Assembly: GCA_027307195.1 (NCBI GenBank)
Contig: DAHUXL010000253.1
Coordinates: 1-46,197 of the forward strand
DNA from: Rhodanobacter sp.
GTDB lineage: Bacteria; Pseudomonadota; Gammaproteobacteria; Xanthomonadales; Rhodanobacteraceae
Length of the DNA stretch: 46,197 nt
Reading direction: 5' to 3'
Shown: positions 10,235 through 18,864 of the stretch, in pieces
Layout: every line of letters starts with the position of its first letter
How positions within the stretch are numbered: position 1 is the stretch's first letter
Notes under the pieces: model-generated
What the model was told of the DNA's origin: nothing
The model's database searches: none
Seen by the model: the letters and a program-made list of their open reading frames with translations, nothing else
Program-made: the position numbers and the translations under genes

Positions 10235-10699
10235 TTACTCCTGTCGTTCCCAGATTTGCGAGCGGCCGAGCAGGGCGAAGCCGATGTAGCCGTGCACGTC
10301 GAGCTTCTGGCCACCGCTGGTGAGCGCGAGTTTCACCTTGTAGATCTTGCCGTTCTTTGGGTCGAGGATCCTGCCGCCGTCCCACACGTCGTCGTCCTTG
10401 CGGACGCCCCACATGATCGTCATGCCCTCGATCGGCTTGTCCTTGCGCTCGCCGTCGCACTTGGTGCAGTTCGGGTGCTCGCCGTCGCGGGCCACATCTT
10501 CCGGCGAGCGGTTCAGCAGCTTCACGACCCTGGCCTGGAACTCGCCGTTGTGCTCGGTGATCTGCACGATCGACTTCGGCTTGTGGGTGGTGTCGTCGAT
10601 GGTTTTCCAGGTGCCGACCGGTGTGTCGTTGGCGGCGAGTGCCGTGCCGGCTGCCAGCAGCAGGCCGGCAGCGAAAGTGAGGCGAAAAGCATGCTTCAT
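10235..10699 (-). CDS. DUF2147 periplasmic protein
   Basis: This 154-residue secreted protein has a Sec signal (residues 1–22, RLTFAAGLLLAAGTALA, cut before ANDTP). The mature domain opens with PVGTWKTIDDTTHKPKS and ends with KLDVHGYIGFALLGRSQ, both typical of DUF2147 (PF09917), small beta-barrel proteins of unknown function. A CTKC pair (NCTKCDGE) could bind a metal or form a disulfide. The start at 10699 is supported by GGGAGG 8 bases upstream; longer in-frame starts lack this site. The gene is monocistronic, with its own terminator, and divergent from apbC across 194 bp. Confidence 0.88.
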   Translation of the reverse strand: MKHAFRLTFAAGLLLAAGTALAANDTPVGTWKTIDDTTHKPKSIVQITEHNGEFQARVVKLLNRSPEDVARDGEHPNCTKCDGERKDKPIEGMTIMWGVRKDDDVWDGGRILDPKNGKIYKVKLALTSGGQKLDVHGYIGFALLGRSQIWERQE

Positions 10700-10893
10700 T
10701 AGTGGTCCTCCCGTACGAAAGGGTATGGATGCGAGACTGGCGAGGATGTGCGAGGTCGTCAAGCTGCATTGCGCAAATGCCGGGAATGCTTGTTCATGCG
10801 TGTTGCAAGGGGCAGTCAGGCGCTGATCTGGGTCAGCCGGCTGGCGTCGGTGGACTGGCATAATGGACAACTCCCGCACACACCCGAGCCGAC

Positions 10894-11988
10894 ATGACAC
10901 AGGCGAATGAAGCCCTGGTCCGCCGCATCCTTGGCGACCTGATCGATACCCATACCGGCGCACCACTGGCCGAGGCCGTGCGCGCGGTCGGCGTGGACGG
11001 GGCGAAGGTGTCGGTCGATCTGCAACTGGGCTATCCGGCCGCCGGCGTGATCGTCAGCATGACGGCCCGCGTGCGCCAAGCACTGGAGGCCGATCCGGCG
11101 ATCGAATCGGCGGCCGTGTCGATCACCAGCCGCGTCCACGTGCACAAGGTGCAGGGTGCGCTGGGACCGTTGCCGAACGTGAAGAACATCATCGTGGTGG
11201 CGTCCGGCAAGGGCGGCGTGGGCAAGTCGACGGTATCGGCGAACCTGGCGTTGGCGCTGCAGGCCGAGGGTGCGAAGGTCGGCGTGCTGGATGCCGACAT
11301 CTATGGTCCCAGCCAGCCGACGATGCTGGGCGTGCATGGCAAGCCGGCTTCGCCGGACGGCAAGAGCATCATCCCGATGCAGGCGCACGGCATGCCGGTG
11401 ATGTCGATCGGCTTCCTGGTGGAAACGGATACGCCGATGATCTGGCGTGGCCCGATGGTGACGCAGGCGATGATGCAGCTCCTCACCGACACGCGTTGGG
11501 AGCAACTGGACTATCTGATCATCGATCTGCCGCCGGGCACCGGCGACATCCAGCTCACGCTGTCGCAGAAGGTGCCAGTGGCCGGCGCGGTGATCGTCAC
11601 CACGCCACAGGACATCGCGCTGCTGGATGCGCGCAAGGCGCTGAAGATGTTCGAGAAGGTCGATGTGCCGGTGCTGGGCGTGGTGGAGAACATGGCCACC
11701 CATATCTGCTCGAACTGCGGCCACGAAGAGCACATCTTCGGTGAAGGCGGCGGCGAGCGGATGTCGACGCAATACGGCGTGCCGTATCTGGGCTCGCTGC
11801 CACTGGATATTCGCATCCGCGAGCAGGCCGATGGCGGCACACCCACCGTGGTGGCGATGCCGGACTCCGATCTGGCAACCCGTTACCGCGAGATTGCCCG
11901 CAATGCCGCGGGGCGACTGTCACGGCAACCGCGCAACAAGTCGCTGGGACTGGGCAAGATTGTGGTGCAAGGCGCACCTGCCGCATGA
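10894..11988 (+). CDS. apbC: Iron-sulfur cluster carrier ATPase ApbC (Mrp/NBP35 family)
   Basis: This is a 364-residue P-loop ATPase that holds and transfers Fe-S clusters in the cytoplasm. The N-terminal MIP18/DUF59-like domain (residues 1–90) opens with ANEALVRRILGDLIDTHTG. The deviant Walker A motif GKGGVGKS is at residues 105–112. Switch regions include DADIYGPSQPTML, and IDLPPGTGDIQLTL corresponds to Walker B. The cluster-bridging CxxC is C272/C275 (HICSNCGHEEH). All key residues of the family are present. The stop overlaps the next start by ATGA, coupling it to a flavin reductase. The 194-bp upstream region holds a CATAAT (10859–10864) that may be a -10 element. Confidence 0.96.
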   Translation: MTQANEALVRRILGDLIDTHTGAPLAEAVRAVGVDGAKVSVDLQLGYPAAGVIVSMTARVRQALEADPAIESAAVSITSRVHVHKVQGALGPLPNVKNIIVVASGKGGVGKSTVSANLALALQAEGAKVGVLDADIYGPSQPTMLGVHGKPASPDGKSIIPMQAHGMPVMSIGFLVETDTPMIWRGPMVTQAMMQLLTDTRWEQLDYLIIDLPPGTGDIQLTLSQKVPVAGAVIVTTPQDIALLDARKALKMFEKVDVPVLGVVENMATHICSNCGHEEHIFGEGGGERMSTQYGVPYLGSLPLDIRIREQADGGTPTVVAMPDSDLATRYREIARNAAGRLSRQPRNKSLGLGKIVVQGAPAA

Positions 11989-12527
11989 CGGCGTCGCGCC
12001 GCGTGCTGTGCCTGTCCGGCAGTCTGCGTCGCGTGTCGTCAAATGCCGCCGCGCTGGAGGCTGCGCAACAGCTTGCGCCGGCAACGCTGGAGCTGGTGGG
12101 TTACACCGGGCTTGGTGAGCTGCCGCTGTTCAACCCGGATGACGATGTCGAACCGTTGCCGGCGTCGGTGGTGGTCTTGCGCGAAGCCGTCGGTCGCGCC
12201 GATGCCTTGCTGATCGCCTGTCCCGAGTACGCGCACGGCGTGCCCGGTGCGTTCAAGAACCTGCTCGACTGGCTGGTCGGCAGCCTGGAGTTTCCGGGCA
12301 AGCCGGTGCTGCTGCTGAATACGGCTGCGCGCGGTTCGTACCACGCACAGGAAGCACTGGACGAGATCCTGCGCACGATGTCCGCGCAATTGCTGACGAC
12401 ACAACCATGTGTCGTCTCGCTGCCGGGTGCTGGTTGCACGAAGGAGCAGGTGCTGGCCAGCGCGGAACGCTGTGCGGAATTGCGTGCAGCACTGGAGGTT
12501 CTCATCGAGGCTTTGCCCGTCGCATGA
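11985..12527 (+). CDS. NADPH-dependent FMN reductase family protein
   Basis: This 180-residue flavodoxin-like protein belongs to the NADPH-dependent FMN reductase family (PF03358). The flavin phosphate loop is LSGSLRRVSSNAAALE (residues 6–21). ALLIACPEYAHGVPGAFKNLLDWLVG is the conserved segment that contacts the isoalloxazine ring. Such enzymes reduce FMN or quinones/azo compounds with NAD(P)H; the physiological substrate is not evident. It overlaps apbC by ATGA, which suggests co-expression with iron-sulfur carrier function, perhaps supplying reduced flavin. That link is inference. The gene ends 93 bp before dcd. Confidence 0.88.
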   Translation: MTASRRVLCLSGSLRRVSSNAAALEAAQQLAPATLELVGYTGLGELPLFNPDDDVEPLPASVVVLREAVGRADALLIACPEYAHGVPGAFKNLLDWLVGSLEFPGKPVLLLNTAARGSYHAQEALDEILRTMSAQLLTTQPCVVSLPGAGCTKEQVLASAERCAELRAALEVLIEALPVA

Positions 12528-12620
12528 ATCTGCCGGCTGGCGTGGTGGCGGCCTGACCATGTATTTTTGCCGCTTTGCGCCCGGTCTGACCGGGCCGTAC
12601 CGCTATCGACCGGAGTCCGC

Positions 12621-13187
12621 GTGAGCATCAAACCCGACAAATGGATCCGCCGCATGGCCGAAGGCCACGGCATGATCGAGCCGTTCGAACCCGGCCAGGT
12701 CAAGCTGCGCGACAGCAACAAGCTGATTTCCTACGGCACTTCCAGCTATGGCTACGACGTACGTTGTGCGCGCGAGTTCAAGATATTCACCAACATCAAC
12801 TCGACCATCGTCGACCCGAAGGCGTTCGATCCATCGAGCTTCGTCGATGTCGAGGCAGATGTGTGCATCATCCCGCCGAACTCGTTCGCGCTGGCACGCA
12901 CGGTCGAATACTTCCGCATCCCGCGCAAGGTGCTGACGATCTGTCTCGGCAAGAGCACCTACGCGCGCTGCGGCATCATCGTCAACGTGACCCCGCTGGA
13001 GCCCGAGTGGGAAGGTCACGTGACGCTGGAGTTCTCCAATACCACGCCACTGCCCGCAAAAATCTACGCCAATGAAGGTGTGGCGCAGATGCTGTTCCTC
13101 GAATCCGACGAGGAATGCGAGACCAGCTACAAGGATCGCGGCGGCAAATACCAGGGCCAGCAGGGCGTGACGCTGCCGCGTACCTGA
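12621..13187 (+). CDS. dcd: dCTP deaminase
   Basis: This 188-residue enzyme deaminates dCTP to dUTP, feeding thymidylate synthesis. The trimeric dUTPase-like fold shows [15 protein letters not shown] (family N-terminal signature), [10 protein letters not shown] (substrate-binding Ser/Arg and structural turn), and [18 protein letters not shown], which contains the catalytic Glu. The C-terminal arm [12 protein letters not shown] closes the active site. The length fits the enterobacterial enzyme (193). The start is GTG at 12621, reading [13 protein letters not shown] as in other Dcd proteins, with GGAG at 12612–12615; an in-frame ATG further up gives an unlikely extension. A 7-bp stem hairpin (12579–12595) sits in the leader. 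Confidence 0.96.
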   Translation: MSIKPDKWIRRMAEGHGMIEPFEPGQVKLRDSNKLISYGTSSYGYDVRCAREFKIFTNINSTIVDPKAFDPSSFVDVEADVCIIPPNSFALARTVEYFRIPRKVLTICLGKSTYARCGIIVNVTPLEPEWEGHVTLEFSNTTPLPAKIYANEGVAQMLFLESDEECETSYKDRGGKYQGQQGVTLPRT

Positions 13188-13284
13188 GCGCGCGGCTGAA
13201 CGGCGCACTTTCGCGCCCCGGCGATTGCCGCGGCCGGGCGTTACACTCCACCTGATTCAACCGAATGATTGCCAGGAGACCCGC

Positions 13285-13785
13285 ATGATCCGTTTTTCCA
13301 CACTGCTGACGCGCGCCACGGCCGCGCTCATCCTGGGCAGCCTGCTCGTACTCGCCGGCTGCCACCGCGGCAGCACCAAGGGTGAGATCAGCGCGGCTTC
13401 GGCGCAGGGACGATTCGATACCACCATTCAGGCCTACAAGGGCGGCCAGTTTCTGGTCGATGGCGCAGTACTCTCAGCGCTGGATACCGGCAGCCATTTC
13501 GCTTACTTGAAGGATCAGGGCAAACTGCCGAAGACGGTACTGCTTGAGCGCAGCGATGACTCGAAGATCCGCAAGGATCACCTGCAATACATGGCGCGGA
13601 TGCAGCTCGATTATGGCTTCACCGTGTATTACGACGATGGCGGTACCTTGAAGCAGATCAACCCGGTGGCGGTGAAGGCCCGTCAGCTTCAGGACTACCA
13701 CGCGCCGGTCGCCATGCCTGATCAGATGAAAGGCAAGGATGCTGCCGGCAGCTCGATGGAAGACCAGCAGCAACAGCACTATTGA
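13285..13785 (+). CDS. Putative lipoprotein, unknown function
   Basis: This 166-residue predicted lipoprotein has a basic n-region, a hydrophobic stretch and a lipobox LVLAGC, with the acylated Cys at residue 27. The next residues, HRG, carry no Asp at +2, so outer-membrane sorting is likely. The mature part is polar, with no recognised domain; it includes YKGGQFLVDGAVLSALD and ends in a Gln-rich tail (EDQQQQHY). AGGAG upstream supports the ATG at 13285. The gene stands alone after dcd and ends at a strong bidirectional terminator. I cannot assign a function. Confidence 0.75.
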   Translation: MIRFSTLLTRATAALILGSLLVLAGCHRGSTKGEISAASAQGRFDTTIQAYKGGQFLVDGAVLSALDTGSHFAYLKDQGKLPKTVLLERSDDSKIRKDHLQYMARMQLDYGFTVYYDDGGTLKQINPVAVKARQLQDYHAPVAMPDQMKGKDAAGSSMEDQQQQHY

Positions 13786-13798
13786 TTGCAGGATCCTG

Positions 13799-13839
13799 AA
13801 CGGCAACGCCCACTCTTGTGCAGTGGGCGTTGCCGTTTT
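13799..13839. terminator. Bidirectional terminator between the lipoprotein and HIT genes
   Basis: A 15-base perfect inverted repeat (AACGGCAACGCCCAC / GTGGGCGTTGCCGTT) with a 9-base loop is followed by T-rich sequence. It sits between two convergent genes, 13 bp past the lipoprotein stop, and very near the HIT stop at 13844. Confidence 0.9.
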
Positions 13840-13843
13840 CGTT

Positions 13844-14266
13844 TCATGCGTACGGTGCAAGCGCCTTGCGCAAGGCCAGGAGCAGCGATTCGGCTGCAAC
13901 CTGCTGATAGGGTTCGGCTTGGCCGTATCCCCATACCGGTCCCGGCCATGCCGCGTCGCGGTAATTGCGCGCCACCACGTGGACGTGCAGCTGTCGGACG
14001 ATGATGCCGAGCGCCGCGATGTTGAGCTTCTCGCACCGGGCAACCGACCGCAGCACCAGTGCTGCCCGGTTGACCTCCTGCCATAGCGCCTGTTGGTCAC
14101 TATCGGGCAGGTCGGTGATCTCGACCAGGCCGGCGCGGCGCGGTACCAGAATCAGCCATGCATAGCGTGCGTCGTTCATCAGCAGTACGTCGCACAGAGG
14201 CAGCGAAGTGACCGGGAGCGTATCTGCCGCCAGCCGGGGATCGAGCACGAAATCGCTGCCGCTCAT
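13844..14266 (-). CDS. HIT-family nucleotide hydrolase
   Basis: This 140-residue histidine-triad protein belongs to a family of nucleotidyl hydrolases and transferases. The signature near the C-terminus reads RQLHVHVVAR (H94, H96), so the first His of the usual HxHxH is Gln, a variant common in this proteobacterial subgroup. The N-terminal part (LCDVLLMNDARYAWLILVPR) matches the beta-sheet core of the fold. The substrate is unknown. It overlaps the dienelactone hydrolase-like gene upstream by ATGA, so the two are translationally coupled. Confidence 0.9.
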   Translation of the reverse strand: MSGSDFVLDPRLAADTLPVTSLPLCDVLLMNDARYAWLILVPRRAGLVEITDLPDSDQQALWQEVNRAALVLRSVARCEKLNIAALGIIVRQLHVHVVARNYRDAAWPGPVWGYGQAEPYQQVAAESLLLALRKALAPYA

Positions 14267-14931
14267 GCGTTGGCCAGATGCTGTTCGAAGAACGCCAGCG
14301 TGCGCTGCATGGCCAAGCGGGCGCTGGCTTCATCGTATTGCGCACCGACATCACGGTTGAAGCCGTGATCGGCCGGATAGGTGAAAGTCTCCATCTGCGG
14401 CAAAGCCTCGCGATGCTTGGCCACCATCTCCGGCGTGATGTGCTGATCCTTCTCGCCGAAATGGAACATCACCGGCGCCTTCGGTATCTCATGCAGGAAC
14501 GGCAGGTTGCGCGCGCCGTAATAGCTCACTGATGGCAATCCGAGCCGCAGAGCGGCCAGTAGTGCCACGGTGCCGCCCCAGCAATAGCCGACCGTGCCTA
14601 TCTTGCCGGATGACGTGATCGCCTCGGCCGCGCTGGCGACATCTTCCAGTGCACGATCCAGTCCCAGTTCGGTGACCAGTTGCTTGCCCTTGGCGTAGCC
14701 GGCTGCGTCGTAGCCCAGCTCCACACCGGATTCCAGGTGATCGAAGAATGCCGGCGCGATCGCGGTATAGCCGTGCTCGGCAAAGCGATCAACGACGCTG
14801 CGCATGTGTGCGTTGACGCCGAAGATTTCCTGGATCACCACGATGCCGCCTTTCGGCTTGCCTGCGGGCTGGGCCAGATACGCGCCGATGCACTGGGTGC
14901 GGGTGGTGGGTAGGTTGATCTGCTGGCCCAT
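14263..14931 (-). CDS. Dienelactone hydrolase family protein
   Basis: This 222-residue alpha/beta hydrolase belongs to the dienelactone hydrolase family (PF01738). GGIVVIQEIFGVNAHMRSV carries the Glu typical of the family. The nucleophile elbow is GTVGYCWGGTVAL (catalytic Cys), and DHGFNRD carries the catalytic His. The enzyme probably hydrolyses a lactone or ester, or is a general esterase; the natural substrate is unknown and no catabolic neighbours are present. The ATG at 14931 (MGQQINLPT) is preferred over a GTG 9 codons upstream. It is transcribed with the HIT gene and divergent from rimO. Confidence 0.88.
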   Translation of the reverse strand: MGQQINLPTTRTQCIGAYLAQPAGKPKGGIVVIQEIFGVNAHMRSVVDRFAEHGYTAIAPAFFDHLESGVELGYDAAGYAKGKQLVTELGLDRALEDVASAAEAITSSGKIGTVGYCWGGTVALLAALRLGLPSVSYYGARNLPFLHEIPKAPVMFHFGEKDQHITPEMVAKHREALPQMETFTYPADHGFNRDVGAQYDEASARLAMQRTLAFFEQHLANA

Positions 14932-14994
14932 GGGGGTTTCCGCCTGGTTGAAGGACACAAGCTTAGCGGTCCGGTGAGTTCGCCGGCGCTGACG

Positions 14995-15000
14995 TATAAT
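14995..15000 (+). promoter_or_regulatory. -10 box for rimO
   Basis: A perfect TATAAT stands out in GC-rich sequence 39 bp before the rimO ATG, giving a leader of about 30 nt. No good -35 hexamer was seen at 16–18 bp. Confidence 0.6.
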
Positions 15001-15039
15001 CGCCTGTTTCCCCGCACGTTTTCACGGTAATCCAAGCCC

Positions 15040-16359
15040 ATGTCACAGGCCGCACACAAGATCGGATTCGTCAGCCTCGGCTGCCCCAAGGCGCTGGTCG
15101 ACTCCGAGCGCATCCTGACCCAGCTCAAGGTCGAGGGTTACCAAATCGTGCCCAGCTATGGCGAGGCAGATGCGGTGGTGGTGAACACCTGTGGCTTCAT
15201 CGACGCGGCAGTGCAGGAATCGCTGGACTCGATCGGCACCGCGCTGAACGAGAATGGCAAGGTCATCGTCACCGGCTGCCTCGGCAAACGCGAAGGGCTG
15301 ATTCGCGAAGCGTATCCGGACGTGCTGTCGATCAGCGGCCCGCAGGACTATGTCAGCGTGATGAATGCCGTGCATGCCGCATTGCCGCCGCAGCGCAACC
15401 GCTTCCTCGACATCGTGCCGGACACCGGCGTCAAGCTGACCCCGAAGCACTACGCGTACCTGAAGATTTCCGAAGGCTGCAATCACCGCTGCAGCTTCTG
15501 CATCATCCCGTCGATGCGCGGCAACCTGGTCTCGCGGCCGGTCGATGAGGTGTTGCTGGAGGCGGAGCGGCTGGTCAAGGGTGGCGTCAAGGAACTGCTG
15601 GTGATCTCGCAGGACACCAGCGCCTACGGCGTCGACCTGAAATACGCCGAGCGCGAGTGGCGCGGCAAGTCGTACCGCACGCGCATGACCGAACTGTGCG
15701 AGGGCCTGTCCGAGCTGGGCGTGTGGACGCGGCTGCATTACGTCTATCCATATCCTCACGTGGACGAAGTGATGCCCCTGATGGCGGAAGGGAAAATCCT
15801 GCCGTACCTGGACATCCCGTTCCAGCATGCCAGCCCGCGCATCCTGAAACTGATGAAGCGCCCGGGCAATATCGACAGGACGCTGGAGCGCATCCAGAAC
15901 TGGCGCAAGCTCGTGCCGGACCTGACCATCCGCAGCACCTTCATCGTCGGCTTCCCCGGCGAGACCGATGCCGAGTTCGAGGAACTGCTGGATTTCCTGC
16001 GCGAGGCCAAGCTCGATCGCGTCGGCGCGTTCGCCTACTCGGCAGTCGATGGCGCCAAGGCGAACGAGCTGTCCGATCCCGTGCCGGAAGAATTGAAAGA
16101 GGATCGCCTCGAACAGTTCATGGCGGTGCAGGCGGAAATTTCCGCGGCCAAGCTGCAGCACAAGATCGGCCGCACCATCACCGTGCTGGTCGACGAGGCT
16201 GGTGCCGATGGCGCAGTCGCCCGTTCCGCGGCCGATGCGCCGGAGATCGACGGCACCGTGTTGATCGCCGACGGCCAGAAACTGAAGCCTGGTCAATTCG
16301 TAGACGTCGTGGTCGAAGCTGCCAGCGAGCACGACCTGCACGCGCGCCTCGCCGGCTGA
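15040..16359 (+). CDS. rimO: Ribosomal protein S12 methylthiotransferase RimO
   Basis: This 439-residue radical-SAM enzyme adds a methylthio group to the conserved Asp of ribosomal protein S12. The N-terminal UPF0004 domain has C15, C51 and C80, which bind the auxiliary [4Fe-4S] cluster. The radical-SAM cluster motif is C147-x3-C151-x2-C154 ([14 protein letters not shown]). HYVYPYPH and [17 protein letters not shown] are typical of RimO/MiaB, and a C-terminal TRAM domain (about 375–439) contacts RNA/protein. The N-terminal reading [17 protein letters not shown] distinguishes RimO from MiaB. DUF3025 follows 4 bp later on the same strand, probably as one operon. Confidence 0.97.
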   Translation: MSQAAHKIGFVSLGCPKALVDSERILTQLKVEGYQIVPSYGEADAVVVNTCGFIDAAVQESLDSIGTALNENGKVIVTGCLGKREGLIREAYPDVLSISGPQDYVSVMNAVHAALPPQRNRFLDIVPDTGVKLTPKHYAYLKISEGCNHRCSFCIIPSMRGNLVSRPVDEVLLEAERLVKGGVKELLVISQDTSAYGVDLKYAEREWRGKSYRTRMTELCEGLSELGVWTRLHYVYPYPHVDEVMPLMAEGKILPYLDIPFQHASPRILKLMKRPGNIDRTLERIQNWRKLVPDLTIRSTFIVGFPGETDAEFEELLDFLREAKLDRVGAFAYSAVDGAKANELSDPVPEELKEDRLEQFMAVQAEISAAKLQHKIGRTITVLVDEAGADGAVARSAADAPEIDGTVLIADGQKLKPGQFVDVVVEAASEHDLHARLAG

Positions 16360-16363
16360 TCGC

Positions 16364-17179
16364 ATGCGCTACCACGCGCCGTCGCGCGAGGCGGTCGACC
16401 CTTCGGTGTTCGGCCGGCTGCCGCTGGCGGCGTGGCGCGAGTATGCCGCACTGCTCGATGGCGCCGAATGGCCGTCCATCGAGGCCCTCAACCATCGCCT
16501 GCCTGCAGGGTTGGCACATCGCTTCGTGGCGCAGACCCCGGACTTGCTGGCCGATGGCCTGCACTACGAACAGCGCGTCGCCGAACGTGGCGAGATCGCT
16601 ACCCGCGAAGGCAACTGGCACGACCTGCTCAATGCGCTGGTATGGCTGCGCTACCCGGCCCTGAAGCAGATATTGAACCAGCGCCAGATGGCCGAGATCG
16701 CCCGCATGGGGACCAAGCTGCGTTCACGTGCGCAATATGCGATGACCCATTTCGATGAGGGTGGCGTCATTGTCGAACTGCGTGATCCGGCGCTGCTGGC
16801 GCTGTGGGATGTGCACGACTGGCACGGCCTGTTCTGGCGTCACCGGCAGGCGTGGCTGGACGGGTCGATCAGGCTCGAACTGTTCGGGCATGCGTTGCTG
16901 GAGCTTGCGCTGAACCCGGACAAGTTGCTGGTGGGCAAGGCGCTGGTCTTCGAGTCGACCGGTGCTGTCGATGCGGGGCCAGCGTCTGCCCGTTGCATGG
17001 AGGCAATTGTGTCAGGCCGGTTACTGCACGATCCGCTGGAACTGCGGCCGTTGCCGCTGTCGGGGATTCCAGGCTGGCATGTCGACAATGCGGACGAGGC
17101 ATTCCACCGAAGCACCATCTGCTACCAGCCGCGCCGCGCCGGCCGTGAATATCCACCCGCTTTCCCGCAGGCTGGCTGA
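16364..17179 (+). CDS. DUF3025 protein
   Basis: This 271-residue protein matches DUF3025 (PF11227). It contains the recurrent NWHDLLNALVWLRYPALK, followed by conserved Asp/His-rich stretches (AMTHFDEGGVIVEL, DWHGLFWRHRQAW, HALLELALNPDKLLVGKAL). The C-terminal portion ends around PLPLSGIPGWHVDN and STICYQPRR, also typical. The family is widespread in proteobacteria and has no assigned function. No signal peptide is present, so it is cytoplasmic. It begins 4 bp after the rimO stop, likely cotranscribed. About 80 bp of nondescript sequence follows before the PhnD-like gene. Confidence 0.85.
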   Translation: MRYHAPSREAVDPSVFGRLPLAAWREYAALLDGAEWPSIEALNHRLPAGLAHRFVAQTPDLLADGLHYEQRVAERGEIATREGNWHDLLNALVWLRYPALKQILNQRQMAEIARMGTKLRSRAQYAMTHFDEGGVIVELRDPALLALWDVHDWHGLFWRHRQAWLDGSIRLELFGHALLELALNPDKLLVGKALVFESTGAVDAGPASARCMEAIVSGRLLHDPLELRPLPLSGIPGWHVDNADEAFHRSTICYQPRRAGREYPPAFPQAG

Positions 17180-17257
17180 GCGCAGGCAGCGGCAGCTTGC
17201 TCCTATCCGCGTTCGCGACTATATACATGGAACAGGGGCGGGTCAGGGGCAAGCGCA

Positions 17258-18310
17258 TTGAACATCGCAAGATCTTGGTGGCGCTTCGGACTCGACCAGT
17301 GGGTTTTGGTACGTATCGCTCCGCGGTTGCTGTTAGTGGGTTTGCTGCTGTGCGCAGTCAGCGCGGCGGCAGCCGGCAGGAGTATGACCTCCGTGTCGCC
17401 GATCCGTTTCGGCATCCTGCCGATCGGCAGTGCCGCCGAGTCGCTGGAGCAGTGGCGACCGTTGCTGGATGATCTGCAGAAGCGGCTGGGCCGTCCGGTG
17501 ACGACCGTGTCGGTGAGCAGCTATGCCGGTCTTTCCGACGCGATCGGTGCGCAGCGGGTGGACGTCGCGTTTCTCTCCGGCAAACTGGCGGTCGAGGCGG
17601 TGTCGCATCAGCACATGCAGGTGTTCGCCCAATTCGTGCGCAACGATGGCGCCAGGGGCAACGTCGCCATGCTGGTGGTACGTGCCGACAGTGCCATCCA
17701 CAGCCTCGACAAGTTGCTGGCCACGCCCGGTACTTGGCGGTATGCCCGCAGCGAACACCTGTCGGTGACCGGCTACACGGCACCGGAGGCCTATGTATTC
17801 GCACCGCACGGCCTCAACTCCGATACGTTTTTCGCCAACGTGCGGGTCGGCGATCATCAGAGCAACCTGCTGGCCGTGGTCAATCGCGAAGTGGACGTTG
17901 CCAGCAGCAACAATCCGGACATGGACCTGTTCCGGCGCAACTTTCCGCAGGAGGTCGCGCAACTCAAGGTGATCTGGCGTTCCTCGCTGATTCCGTCCGG
18001 CGTGCTGGTGCTGCGTGACGGGATGCCCGAATCGTTGCGCCGGCAGTTGGTCGACTTTCTTCTTGCCTATGGCAAGGGCAGCGGCGAAAACGGCGTGCGC
18101 GAGCGTGCCAGTCTGGCGCGCATCCCCGATCTCGGCGGCTTCGCGTCAGAGAACAACCACGTGCTGCAGCCCTTTGTCGACATGCAGTACACGCTGTTGC
18201 GGCAGCAGGCCGAACACAGCCAGTGGGTCAGTCCGCAGGCGCGGCAGGCAAGGCTGGTGCAGATCGAGAAAGACTACCGGCGCGCTTCGCAGCCGTTGTT
18301 GTCACATTAG
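17258..18310 (+). CDS. PhnD-like periplasmic binding protein (orphan)
   Basis: This 350-residue periplasmic solute-binding protein belongs to the phosphate/phosphonate family (PhnD-like, PF12974). A signal segment is clear (RLLLVGLLLCAVSAAAAG, residues 23–40). The mature protein reads PIRFGILPIGSAAESLEQW, then SSYAGLSDAIGAQRVDVAFLSG; both are hallmarks of this clade, as is the later VNREVDVASSNN. No permease or ATPase gene is adjacent, so it may be an orphan receptor or feed a sensor. The ligand is undetermined. The start is TTG at 17258, supported by AGGGG 8 bases upstream; no in-frame ATG is available, so the N-terminus is somewhat uncertain. Confidence 0.8.
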   Translation: MNIARSWWRFGLDQWVLVRIAPRLLLVGLLLCAVSAAAAGRSMTSVSPIRFGILPIGSAAESLEQWRPLLDDLQKRLGRPVTTVSVSSYAGLSDAIGAQRVDVAFLSGKLAVEAVSHQHMQVFAQFVRNDGARGNVAMLVVRADSAIHSLDKLLATPGTWRYARSEHLSVTGYTAPEAYVFAPHGLNSDTFFANVRVGDHQSNLLAVVNREVDVASSNNPDMDLFRRNFPQEVAQLKVIWRSSLIPSGVLVLRDGMPESLRRQLVDFLLAYGKGSGENGVRERASLARIPDLGGFASENNHVLQPFVDMQYTLLRQQAEHSQWVSPQARQARLVQIEKDYRRASQPLLSH

Positions 18311-18363
18311 GCGCGGACGTCCAGACGATTGATTCCGGCGCGACGTGCTCGCTCCGCAGAGCG

Positions 18364-18864
18364 CTAGTCGTAATCCACCGCCAGCAGCGCGAACTCCGCC
18401 GGGCCGCCCGGCAGTTCGGCAAGGAACTCGTCGTCGACGCGCCTCTTCAGGACGGCACGGGCCAGCGGTGAATCGATGCTGATCCAGCCGAGCTTCGCGT
18501 CGGTCTCGTCGGGGCCGACGATCCGGTAGTGCAGGATTTCGCCGGTGTCGACGTTCTCCAGCTCGATGCGGGCACCGAAGAACACCAGGCCGCGATCGCC
18601 AGGCGCACCTTCGGCCACCTTGAGCGATGGAATCCGTTTGCTGAGGTAGCGGGCGCGGCGGTCGATCTCGCCCAGCTGTTTCTTGCGATAGATGTATTCG
18701 GCGTTTTCCGAGCGGTCACCTTCGGCAGCTGCGGCCGCGAGTGCTTTCACCACTTCCGGTCGCAGGACGTGCCACAGATGATCGAGTTCGGCCTTGAGCC
18801 GCTCGAAACCTTCGCGGGTGATGATCGCGGTCGAGCCGGGCGACGGTGGGCGCCAGCGACTCAT
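18364..18864 (-). CDS. greB: Transcription elongation factor GreB
   Basis: This 166-residue Gre factor rescues backtracked RNA polymerase by inserting its coiled coil into the secondary channel. The N-terminal coiled coil ([16 protein letters not shown], then [20 protein letters not shown]) has the acidic tip and a basic patch; the longer YRKKQ stretch favours GreB over GreA. The C-terminal FKBP-like domain follows ([16 protein letters not shown], then [15 protein letters not shown]). The length and the opening [10 protein letters not shown] fit the family. It overlaps the upstream membrane protein gene by ATGA, so the two are translationally coupled. Convergent with the PhnD-like gene. Confidence 0.93.
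   Translation of the reverse strand: MSRWRPPSPGSTAIITREGFERLKAELDHLWHVLRPEVVKALAAAAAEGDRSENAEYIYRKKQLGEIDRRARYLSKRIPSLKVAEGAPGDRGLVFFGARIELENVDTGEILHYRIVGPDETDAKLGWISIDSPLARAVLKRRVDDEFLAELPGGPAEFALLAVDYD

Noticed and set aside
7981-10323. A 780-codon plus-strand frame opposite metG
   Set aside because: It covers metG exactly and has no domain features; metG is certain.
15043-16365. A 440-codon minus-strand frame opposite rimO
   Set aside because: It is a shadow of rimO, with no recognisable motif.
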